Below are positions 53,784-64,000 of a DNA stretch of 64,000 nt, piece by piece. The DNA lies in assembly GCA_021234155.1 (NCBI GenBank), contig JAJEKV010000027.1:10054716-10118715 (forward strand). The letters are read 5' to 3'. Position 1 is the first letter of the stretch, and each line of letters begins with the position of its first letter. This DNA is from Isoetes taiwanensis (lineage: Eukaryota > Streptophyta > Lycopodiopsida > Isoetales > Isoetaceae). The notes under the pieces were generated by a model. It searched no databases. It had not been told where the DNA came from and saw only the letters and a program-made list of their open reading frames with translations. The position numbers and the translations under genes were made by a program.

Positions 53784-54590
53784 GGTCTAAGGTGAAGCTT
53801 GTCATTTTCATGATTTTCTTAACATAATTAATCTACTTGCAAGTACAAGCAACTCCAATTTCTATTATACGCGAAAATAGACGTATGGCACTTATTCCAA
53901 TGTGCAACTTCTAAACCTAATCGGGATTTATGTGGGAAGAGCAAAAAACATTTGATGAAATTTGTGAAGGAGACGAGAAGTCCAATGCATACCAAAGTTT
54001 GAAAAATTCCAATGCATTCCAAAGTTCGATAATCCATCCTGGTGCTCAATAAGCCTGAGAAACATCAGAGTTCAATCGTCGTCATAGGATAGCATAGCTA
54101 GAATGAAGTATTACTTGCCATTTTCAAGTGTGTGAGATTCCAATTACCAGACAATTTTATAAGAACACTCGAGAAAATTTCATAGCCTGCCATTCTTTCA
54201 TTGCCATTCTTTCATTACTGACAAACATCATCCATCCTTTACATCATTTCACAATGAGACAGATTATAGCCACTCTCAAATGATCAAGCCCTATGCATGA
54301 CATGCTGTGCTTTGGCTTGTTTATCTTGGCATAGATTTTCCATATTGACAAAATCATTTACCAAATCATAAGCAACAAAATCAGCAAATATATTTTATCA
54401 AATATTTTCTATATTTTCCATATCAACAAATTCATTTATCGAATCATAGGCCTGTCATAGGCCTGTCCTGGAGGCACTTAAAATGCAAAGACTCTATAGA
54501 TCTATAGATAGATGAACCTGTAATCATAACGACAATCAAATTAGAGTAATTCTAAAAAATCTATAGAGATTTAACATGTTACCTGTAGGA
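53784..54590. repeat. 3' flank of ROCO copy D
   Basis: It matches 48480-49155, and its last 110 bases (54480-54590) match 1-110 almost exactly. Small internal duplications occur, such as CATTCTTTCATT near 54190-54220 and CATAGGCCTGTC near 54447-54467. No gene is seen. Confidence 0.65.
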
Positions 54591-57500
54591 TTAAGTAGAT
54601 AGATACTGATTTTCTGTGCGTGTGTAGCCCTTGCACTTTGAATGTCGGTCACAGAGATAGACAATACCAGATGGTGTGTGAACTCGGACAAGCCCAAACT
54701 CCTTCAAGCTCAAGCCACGGGGTAATATGCGCTTCAAAAATTCCTGAAGCAATGCAGGATCTGGTTTTGCATGCCAGTCAGTTCGCAATTCAGCTTCTAA
54801 ACCAGTGGCAAATGCCTTGAGCACTTCTGGCCACAGTGCTTTCTGCAACATAGAATTCGCCATGGATGATGGCAACGGAAAAGAACAAGCACCTGAACTT
54901 AACCCTGCTGCTGCAGTTCGTGCTGCAAGGCTCAGAATTTTCAATGCAGGCATAAGAATTGGAGCTGCTCGGATTAGCCACTCTCTCTCTAATGTCATTT
55001 TGAAACCTTCATGATCTCCCAAGGTAATATTATGTGCACCTCCTTGCCATTCACACATAAACTGCAGTCTACATGTTGTCTTGAATAATGAAGATAGCTT
55101 CTCCAGAAGACCATGTTGGTTGGTGAGATAAGGCAACCTTGGAAATGGTAGATCAACCATGCTCATCATTTGTAGTAGTTGCTCTGTCAATTTGGAATTC
55201 AAATCAGCTCCTGCTTTCTCAAATCTGTCCGCTTTACTTACTAGTTCTTTTAATAACATGTTTTGCTCTTCCATTCCAGCATCAACTTTGCCAAATCCTG
55301 CATCTATTTTTTGTTCTATCTTGTCAAGCCCTACGAACTGACGAACCCATTTCCCTACATCTACAACTGGCAATGCTTCCATGAGTCTATGTCTGATACT
55401 TCTTCTTTCACAAGTACTTGAGCACTCTGCTATGGCCATGTCGGTGTTAAGCCTGAAACTTTCAAGGTCAAATTCTTTCATGAGCTTTTGTTCTGACTTC
55501 CAAAGATGCGCTCTAACTTCCAAGGGAGAAAGCAAATCTTCAACCTTGACAGAGTTCCCATTATTCCATCGATGCACATGATTGAGACCATGTTCTTCCA
55601 ATTCTGCTATGATCACACCCAAGAGCTCTGTACGGGCATTGCAAAGTTCCAAACTTCTTACTGCATCATTATCAATAACCTCTTCATGCAGTTTAACACT
55701 CGGGCAAATGCGCTCTCCATAGCAAAGATTGTGTATTTGGTTAACGACTTCCCCAAGGATAAAATCTTGTTGGCTGTCATCTTTTCTTTCTTCTGAGACT
55801 TTAAACAGTATGTCTATCCACTGCATTTCTTTCCAACCCTCCTCTTTGCCTCCAATTTGCACAATTACTTGGATGCCACTTTGAACAAATCTTATCCATT
55901 TTGCTCCCATAGCGCAAGAAGCATGTGTAGATTGCAACTTCATAAATAACTGACGAGGAAGTTGGGTTGTCTGCTTATCTTGGCACTCAAACCTCCTTCC
56001 CCAAAACACACATGCTGAATCAGTAGCTTTATTAAGCCATTCTACTTCTGTGGTGGCGAGCATTGGATTAAAAAAGTTCTTGGGCACTCTGGTCAAATCT
56101 GCATCCCATCCTTGATCTTTAGGTGTGACAATGCCCTCAAGACGAAGACAATAAAGAAGATGGTATACTAACTTGGATGGCACTTTGAGTTCCTGTAGTA
56201 GCCTTGCAACAATGTCTTCTCGGATCATTGATGAGTCTTTCAAACAATGTAGAATACGAGCTAAAAATTCTGGGGCCAAGATGACAATGTCGGTGATGGG
56301 ATGATATATTAGGTAGCCATTGAAATGCAGAAGCTGAAGTGCAGCTTTGATATTAGTTTCTGTAGCACAACTTTTCGCACGGTAGCTTGAAACAATATCA
56401 CCAACGGAGGATGCTGGAAACATTCTACCATGTATTTCTGTGGGCAGATAGCGCAGAAGGTCCATGCAAATCCTAGGAGTGAGAAAAGATTCACTCTGTA
56501 GTTCGTGAAACAAGCCTTTGATTCTCTCTCTTATTTTCTTTTCCACTTTGGATCTTTTATCTCCCACAAGTGCAAACAGGTTACTCTCTGTACCATTCCC
56601 AAAAATCAATATCAGGTTGGAATTCCCTTATGATAAATTCTGTTCTATGCCAGGCTATTTCTCCCAAATTTGTACCATCAACTGGAGGGAAGCATAAACA
56701 GATGATGACTTTTGGTCTAGGGCCATGGTAGCTGCTGGATGATTTGATTGATTTAAGCCAATAGCGCAGCTGCTTGTCAATCTCATCCTGGCAATCATGC
56801 ATTTGAGGAACGTTGCACACTACCAAGAACACACTCTGGCGAGGTGCACTTGAGAAGAAAGGAAAGTAACAGTCTGCCTCTTCGACCTCTGAAACAAGAA
56901 GATTTTGCAGGTTGCCCAAAGGAAGTGGAGTGAAGTTGAGATTCATACCTCTTTCTTTTAGTGGAGCACTGGATTTGGCAAATGGATTGAGATGTTGGAG
57001 TGGATTTTGGTATAATATGCTTTTGATGATGCCTCGTTTGGCATCCGTTGCATTTCCGCATACAAAGAGCTTGCCAGTAGATGGCTGCTGCCTCTCAAAT
57101 CCCAAGAGATCCCCCTCCCTTATTGCTGCATTACGTTTTATCAAAGAAGCACTTGTTCTGTCAAAGGCCACCCTACCAGAATCGTCGCCTCTTATATAAT
57201 CGTTTATGCGTCTTAGAGGACACCAGTAACAAGAATCTAGAGCAAGCAGGAGCTTTCTTCTGCCTCCTTCAAGATCTTCTTTTTCAAAGAATAGCTTATT
57301 CTTGCCAAGCTTATTTCCCCATAAGTACAGCACCTGTAGCTTGCAGCCTGGCAATTGCAAAGAATCTGCAATAGTAGCTAGCACCTTCATTGTAGTTGGG
57401 ATTAGGTACAAGCGGACCAAATGGCAGTGTGGGCTGCGCAGAGAACTTAAAAGATATTCAGCTCCCTCGTCTCCAACCTTATGGAGCCACATATTCTTGA

Positions 57501-58581
57501 GCATATTGTGAGGCCGTTGCAATGAATTCCTCAAGATTATTGCTCCTCCTACTTCTGACATTCTCTTATTCCGCTCAATATGCAATTCTTCCAACCCATT
57601 CATTGATTCTAAAATACATGCAATATGTATGGCTCCTTCATCTGTAATTTCGTTCCAACCTAGGTCAAGGATCTTCAGTGTAGAATTTGAAGTTTTTAGT
57701 GCCTCTGCGAGAGACTTGACTCCCTCGTCCCCAATGTGGCAAAGACTCAAGGACAATTTTTGCAAGCTTGAGTTGGGGTTTTGCAGTGCTCTTGCAAGAT
57801 GCCGAAGCCCCTTGTCTGCAATCGTAGTATCTTTGAATGATAGCTCTTGCAGTCTGGTGCTGGGGCCTTGCAGAGCTTCTGAAAGGTACCCAATCCCTTT
57901 TTCCCCAATGACATCGAGACCACACCAAAATTCAAGGGTCTGCAGCTGGGAGCACCGAATGGCTTTTGCGAGACGCTTCAATCCTCCTGTTGATGTGTAT
58001 GTATTGACTAGTTCTAACGACTGCAATGAAGTGTGAGGCATTTCTAGAGTTTCTGCAATGTGCACTATCTGCTTCTTTTCCAACGGCCATCCAACAGAAG
58101 AAAAGTGGTGCAACGTGGAGGATTGGCTTCTAAAACTTTCTACAATAGCTTGACGTACCTCTTCTTCTTCTTCTTCCGGACATGCCTCTTCTTGTTTAGG
58201 GGAGTAAGGGCTTCTTCTCAAATTCAGGGAAGTAAGTGCAATAGTAGGAGCACTGATCAATCCCCTGCATAAGTTTATGGTACTTCTGCAGTCATCAGTT
58301 CTTAAACTGAATTCTGATAGGCAGACATTAATACACAGCTCTAGCAATGTTTTTGAACATATGACAAACGATTCGTAAGTAGTTATTAGCAAATGATCTA
58401 TTTTCAGATTGTATTGCTTACACAGAGGGATCAGAGAGTCCATTTCTTCACTATCAACACCATCATTCCATCTCAGATTCACTTCCTTCCAATGCGATTG
58501 CCTTGTGCGATGCACTGTCTCCCTAAATGTTTTTTCAGCAGTATAATGATAAGACGGATATTCTGGCTTCTCCATGAACAT
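54591..58581 (-). CDS. ROCO protein (LRR-Roc-COR, TORNADO1-like), copy D, one frameshift
   Basis: This is the most complete copy: frames 58581-56581 and 56609-54591 overlap, and one extra A in CCCAAAAATC (56599-56603; four A's in copies A, B and C) separates them. Without it the frame would give about 1329 residues. Layout: leader with a six-Glu tract; leucine-rich repeats about 165-440; Roc-like domain from 503 (GKLFVCGNATDAKRG in place of a GxxxxGKS/T loop); COR about 740-920; coiled coil about 1080-1130; conserved C-terminus. The likely start is MFMEKPEYPSY at 58581, with a TATA box 53 bases upstream. No introns. ROCO proteins are cytosolic or membrane-linked signalling GTPases; the weak nucleotide-binding motifs argue for altered GTP binding. 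The single homopolymer insertion may be a sequence error. Confidence 0.85.
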
Positions 58582-58632
58582 AAACTAGCTGCAGCAACCG
58601 AGCTTTGTTTAGCTTGGTTGAATAGCAGCTTG

Positions 58633-58641
58633 TTTTATATT
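58633..58641 (-). promoter_or_regulatory. Putative TATA box of ROCO copy D
   Basis: AATATAAAA on the minus strand, same position relative to the start codon as in copy A. Confidence 0.35.
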
Positions 58642-61170
58642 GCTCCAGCTGGTGCTGGACCCACGCGCGTAAACCAAGGGAGCCAAAATTCATGGATTTT
58701 GGCTTAATTGTTTAAAACAAGTTTTTTTTTTTTTTTTTTTTAGGTTTCTGGCGGCGCCGCTTACAGCACCGCCACAAGTACAATTTTTTGTTCAAGTCAA
58801 GAATTAACAGTTGTTCAATGCACTTTAATGCCTGAAAACAATGCCCCAAAATCAATCACCAATTGTGATCAAATACTTTGTTTCCAAAAATGGACCACTG
58901 AGTGATCAACACCACATTCAAATGAATCATACATTCAAATCACTGTTATCATTCGGACAATGTCATCAAACAGTACATTCAAATCTTTTTATCATTTGAT
59001 ACTTGATTTCTCCATGTAGCTGGCTTCCTCCATTGCCATTAGCTCCATGTACCTTGCTTCCTCCATTGCCATTAGCTCCTGTTATAATAGATTAAATGTA
59101 TTAATCTACTGCATGCAAAAGCTTACAAAACATACATGCAAAAATATACAAAACTTACCTTATCGAAATGCACAGGTTTACTCTAGCTGCAACACCTACT
59201 GCAGCTTAAACTTTAGACCATGACGATCCATAATAGAATCAATAACTGCAACCTACTGCAACCTGATAACCTGGTTTACCACTGCACCCCTGCAACAAAG
59301 CCAGAAATTCGAGGAAAGACGCAAGAAAGTCCAAGAATGAAACAAGAAAGTCAAGGATGAAACTAATACTTCAAGATCACCTACAAAAAACATAAACATT
59401 TGTTAGAAACAAGCAAACATTGAAGGGAAGAACAGAATGGAGGCATGCACGGTCGAAAACTTGCCTACAGCAAACAAAATAGGCCTGATCTTCAAAGAAA
59501 AGCTCCCTAACACCAAAAAACTCGATAAAAGGCAAGCGCCCGATACATGGAGCTTGAAAAACTCGTCCGATGATGAAGCGCCTCAAGGGAATGACATAGC
59601 GCCATCGCCGAAGCTCTGGAACTCCGTCATAGCCGAACAAGAAAGAAGGTAAAAAGAAAAGTGTCGAAAAAAAAATTTAATGTTTTTGCCAGGTGGCCAG
59701 AATTTTGGCTCCTGATGGGTTTACGTTTAGCCGTCGAGGTTTCCGGTCGTAAACCGGCCACTCGTGGCAGCGCCTCCTGCCGGTTTACGGCCAGAAACCT
59801 CGATGACCGTCAGGTTCCTAGGCACATAATCAATGATAAACTGCTTATGATAAACTGGACCAGTGTGTGACGAATTCCTAGGAACACTAGCATCCTAGTG
59901 TTGAAATTAATTTCTGATAGAGAAAAAAATTTCCAGAAAGTTTTCCGGTCAAAATCTGTGGGTTTTTTTACATTTTTCGGGGATGAAACCTAAATTTTTA
60001 TATGTCCCTTCCGCCTAACATAAATTATATAGGAAATATACTTGTTGGGTTTTTAGAGTTTGTCCCAGGACCACACGCTTATAATTGTTGATAAATTGTC
60101 TAAGATCCTTTTATCTTCTGCTTTCCAAGAAAATTCAACATTTAACTTATTCCAAATAACGCGGTTGTAAAATCACGTCACAATTTGGTTGAAAGGATCC
60201 AACAACTCTCATACCAAGAAATTCATGATGTCTTTAATGGCCGATTCCCATGAAGTTTATTTTTTAAGCGCTAAGAAGTAGCTAGTCTGCATTGCTTCAA
60301 TATCTCAGCCCAGACTCAGCATTGTAGGTCACATGCCGTGACAACTCAACTTTCATAACGGGGTTGAACTTTTTTTGGCTCAGCCCAAGTTCAACAAGGA
60401 GTTAGCAACCCTTGATAAGGTCTTTCAACACTTGATAGTTGTTAATTAACCGCCCTTCTTGCCCTTAGATCCATCGTTCTCCTCCTTCCCATGCAAATTC
60501 TACGTCTAACTTATTCTCCAAATGGCATGATTGGAAGTCAATCCTTATCTCCAAATGAACGCGGTTGGAAATCACGCGCACAATCTTTATCCCCATATGA
60601 TGCCTTTAGGTCCGCGTGTCTTCTTCTTTCTAAACAAATTCTACTTTTAACTTATTGTCCAAATACAAGTTGGTCGTTCAACATGTATTAAACTACATGT
60701 TGGTCATTCAAGATCCTTTCGGGGCAAATTCTCCTTTTAACTTACTGAACATAACAAAATCAAATTAGTTGAATTGAATGCATACAAGAAAAGAGAGAAA
60801 AGAAACAAGTAAAGAAGAACGAAGGATCCGAGCATCTGACAACTCTCCTACCAAGAAATTTATGATGCCTTTAAATTCTGGGCAGAAAGAACGGATGGCC
60901 ATGATCGGGGAATGAAAATCTTGTAAATTGACTTTTTTTTTCTTTGTAGGCAAGGTTGGTTTTTTACTCGTACAAAAACAGATACATGATAAGCGAGAGG
61001 GATTCCCACATGAGGGAAAAATCTGTCACAGGCAGTCCTTCGTATATAATAGGATGAATGGTACCATAGTAAAGTTAAAAATAACTTTGGTATCCAATAA
61101 TCTAAAAGGCTACTATAAAAAATAGCACTCGTTAATCATATTTAGTACCAATATTAGACACTAGAAAAAA
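58642..61170. other. Upstream flank of ROCO copy D; no gene seen
   Basis: It matches the flanks of copies A and B. It holds a T-run of about 20 at 58722-58741 and the inverted repeat at 59733-59807, followed by a perfect small hairpin ACACTAG-CATC-CTAGTGT near 59884-59901. Short frames such as 59437-59652 are conserved between copies but have no recognised product. Confidence 0.6.
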
Positions 61171-61172
61171 GT

Positions 61173-61658
61173 TTGCAAAAAGTCAACCTTTGCAAACTTC
61201 CTCATTGGACTAACTGTTTGCTTCAACAAGATTCTGTAAAGTCAGATTGGCTATCCTCGAGCAACAAAAAATGTTTAGCATCTCATCTAGTTCAGCTACA
61301 TTATAAGCCATGTAATCCAGCATCATCAGGGCCCAAGCTTCTCCTTTTAGTTGCCATTTGTAGTATAGAGCACGAAAGCAAGATTTGAGGCCATTATACC
61401 TCCATACATCGGACCTGTCAGCATCTTCTTTATGGCGATTGAATGGATCATTTCCTGTTTTAAGAGAGTGAACCTCTATATTTCCAAGCCATCTGACTGG
61501 TGCTCCAAGTTTATTCAGCCTCATCTGTTGCTCTGTGAAGCACACTATCGATATCAATTAGAATCAACACAAAAAAAATTGGATCATCCTTGGAATTTCC
61601 CAATTCGATTCTAGGCTTTGTCATATTCAGCCCCTTTAAGGATTTTATGGGTTGTGGT
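61173..61658 (-). mobile_element. LINE-derived remnant left of the Copia (copy D)
   Basis: The minus strand has a 115-residue open frame (61557-61210, QQMRLNKLGAPVRWLGNIE) equivalent to the pieces at 21974-21717 and 7106-6891. It is next to the LINE C-terminal tail sequence. I cannot assign the frame itself. Confidence 0.35.
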
Positions 61659-64000
61659 CATTTAGAAAATGAGAATCACCACTTATGTTTGGTGAAGACT
61701 AGATCTGAGAACAAGATGGTTGCAATGATTAGTTGTTTCAAATTAATAGTCTTTGGAACAAAACAAAGGAGTTAGGGTTGCAACAAGTTCAATAGTTGAA
61801 GATATTCTTATGGTGAGCCAAAGTTGATTTATTATCTATATTAACTTTCAATGGTCGATGGGTCGTGAAATCTAAACTATGCATGTGGGATATATGACCG
61901 CAAAAAAAAATTAGAAGGAGCACATATCACGGCTTCTTAGAAACTCAAAGATTAATGCCTACAAAGCCGGATCCAACGTATAAATGATTGCATTGGACAT
62001 CATTGCATATAGACTTCGAGGATCGAGGTTTTGTTTGGCGGAATAGGCGAGTTCCTTTGTGTTCATCTTCTTTGTACAACACGTTTTGGTCGAGCATTGG
62101 TTCAATGGTTTGAAAAAAGGTGCATTGTGTTATTTTTGTTGCCTAGCCTATAACCATTGTTTGGAAGTTTATATCTTGATCATTTTATCTTGATCATTGA
62201 TAGTGAAGTTGTTGTTGTTGCTTGACTACTAAAGTTTTCAACATTTGGTATCGGGCTGGTTTACATTTGACATTAAATTATGTCAAGTCGCTTTGGAGCA
62301 AGTCTTACGAGACAGTAGGGTGTACAAGGGAGGACACGGATTCCAAGTATGGAAGGATGCTATCAAGCATATTTTGGAGGTAGAAGAGTTATGGGATCTT
62401 GTTGATCCACTAGGAGCGAGGAGGTGCTCGGGGCCGGTACAAACAATGCTACACCAAAGAAGGTCGGAGTTAATGGTGGTTCTTCAAACACTTTCGAAGT
62501 TTTGCTATAGGCTGCGGGATCACGGATCGGGAGGTGCAACTTCGGGGAAACCTCCGGAACAGTGGCGGTGGTGGAGAGATCTATTCATGCAAGACAAAAG
62601 GAGGCTCAAGGCATTATCACCTGCAAGGTTAGTGCCACTATAAGATTAAAACTCAGAAATAAAAATGCTAGAGAAATGTGGATGTTCTTGCTCAAGCTTT
62701 ATGAAGAGAAAAGCTCTTCACAAATTGATCTCCTAGAGAATGAGTTGAGGAAACTAAGATTGAAGGAAGAAAATGATGTTTCAGAGTTTTTTAACAACTT
62801 TGATAATATTGTAGCAGACCTTAGTGGTGCTGGAGTTGATCTTTCTGAAAGATATCAAGTGTTAGCTATTGCTAGGTCTGTCAGTGAAAATGAACAGCTT
62901 GCAATGTTCATAAGAAACATGGCAAAAAGTAGGGAGGAAGCAGAAAACATTATAAGGACTGAGGCAGAACAAAAGAAAATGTTAAAAGGTGATGATGATG
63001 ACACAGCAGAAATTCTCTTTGCTGGGAAAAAGAACAAAGATACATGTTTTTACTGTCATGAGCCTGGCCACTATAAAAATGCATGTCCAAAATTAAACAA
63101 AGAATTTCATTGCTTCAATTGTGGGGGAAAGGGGCACTCAGCTGCAAAGTGCCCAACTCCAAAAGATTATGGAAAGGGGAGAGGTGGTACAAACAAAAGG
63201 GGAGGCAGAAATCCTAGCTCAAATCGAGGAGGAAAAAGAGCTGCTGGAACATTTGTGGCAACAGAGATGGAAAAGAAGGAGAAGGCTGAAACTGAAGATG
63301 AAGAAGAGGTAAATTATGCTTTATCTATCTCTTGTAGAAAAGAAGCTAATGCTAAATCTGATGTGCTTGTAGTTGATAGTGGAGCTGAGAGATCAGCAGT
63401 CCAAAACTCTGATCTACTCAAGAATCTTGAAGGATCTTATGCCAAGAATATTCAAGTGGGAAATGGAGAACTCCAAAGCATAGAAGGAAGAGGACTGCTG
63501 CAGTTGATAGATCTTCAAGGAAAAATAGTAGACATTGAAAATGTCTTGTGTGTGCCAACAATTATCAAAAATCTTATTTCTGTTAGCCAGCTTGTTGATT
63601 TGGGTTACAGGGTCACTTTTGACACCAAAGCATGTACCATTTTCTTTGGAAATGAATTAAGGTTTTATGCCAAACGTGTTGGAAATTTATTTCAAATGAA
63701 TAGTATCCAAAATGACAGTGAGAAAGTAATGCAAGTTTCAGAAATAACAACTTGGCACAATAGGCTGGCTCATACTCATTGCAATAACATTAAATTTTTA
63801 AGCAAAAAAAGGATGGCTGGATTGTGAGCAAGGAGGAAATCAAAAGTTCTATGCAAAACATATTGCCTTGAGAAGAAATCACAAGCATTCATTGCATTCA
63901 AACAGTATGTAAAAGAAGTAGAAAGAGAAACTGGGAAGAAACTTAAATGTGTGAGATTTCCTCTCTACAAAATTTAAGCTTTTTTGTATAGCAAATGGGA
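61659..64000 (+). mobile_element. Copia 1, second copy (5' part; cut by the window end)
   Basis: It is the same insertion as at 22076: same family and the same position in the LINE remnant after GTTGTGG. The LTR runs 61659-62243. The first 900 bp differ from the 22076 copy nearly only at CTG/CAG/CCG sites, and the LTR start reads CATTTAG instead of TGTTAG. From about 62577 on the two copies are almost identical. It keeps about 84 bp of the protease region missing in the other copy but has the same integrase deletion, plus a further 20-bp deletion at 63957. Confidence 0.85.
62280..63827 (+). CDS. Copia 1 gag-protease (second copy), start region broken
   Basis: The open frame 62562-63827 covers the capsid region, both CCHC knuckles (CFYCHEPGHYKNAC, CFNCGGKGHSAAKC), a complete protease with LVVDSGAERSAVQ, and the pre-integrase motif WHNRLAHTHCNNIKFL. 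The first roughly 95 residues, expected from ATGTCAAGTCGCTTTGG at 62280, are out of frame because of clustered changes at CTG/CAG sites. A stop after RMAGL marks the shared integrase deletion. Confidence 0.8.

Overview
The window looks like a slice of a large, transposon-filled plant nuclear genome. Most of it is retrotransposons, DNA transposons and gene fragments. The only gene-like family with long open frames is a ROCO protein (leucine-rich repeats, Roc GTPase-like domain, COR domain; the TORNADO1-like type of land plants). Plant-type Copia elements with the TGGTATCAGAGC primer site, L1-type LINEs, a MULE carrying a Ulp1-like protease, fragments of plant ethanolamine-phosphate cytidylyltransferase and mitochondrial ribosomal protein uL18, and a DIRS-type tyrosine-recombinase retroelement together suggest a non-flowering land plant. 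A fern-like large genome is my best guess, but this is inference only.

Layout. 1-8.5 kb: ROCO copy A (minus strand, three 1-base indels), its upstream flank and an L1-type LINE remnant. 8.5-27.3 kb: an 18.4-kb block carrying ROCO copy B sits inside a Ty3/gypsy protease region, with a 40-bp duplicated target at its two ends. Copy B is split by a 7.17-kb MULE (11227-18400, 9-bp target duplication). Its upstream flank holds a complete-ended but internally deleted Copia element (22076-26447). 27.3-31.3 kb: a terminal-inverted-repeat element with a series of hairpins whose arms co-vary, and a Harbinger-type MITE. 31.3-34.1 kb: 3' part of a second Copia. 34.4-35.0 kb: fragment of a phosphoethanolamine cytidylyltransferase gene. 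35.0-38.8 kb: DIRS-like element (RT, RNase H, tyrosine recombinase, internal complementary region). 38.8-48.5 kb: mostly non-coding, with a minus-strand Copia primer site, a uL18m pseudogene, a Helitron 3' end and a third Copia gag fragment. 48.5-54.5 kb: ROCO copy C (most decayed), fused to a 5'-truncated LINE. 54.5-64 kb: ROCO copy D (one 1-base frameshift, otherwise full length), its upstream flank, and the same Copia insertion as in copy B, cut by the window end.

The ROCO copies with their flanks are segmental duplications. Copies B and D share the Copia insertion at the same base, while A has the empty site, so B and D share a more recent ancestor than either does with A. No genes form a pathway here; the order is explained by duplication and nested insertion.

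A strong warning for users: in several stretches (about 11.2-19.4 kb, patches of 20.1-21.5 kb, and 61.6-62.6 kb) the differences between duplicate copies fall almost only on CAG/CTG (CHG) sites. That pattern looks like methylation-related base-calling error rather than ordinary mutation. Reading frames and the apparent GC-richness of those stretches should not be taken at face value.
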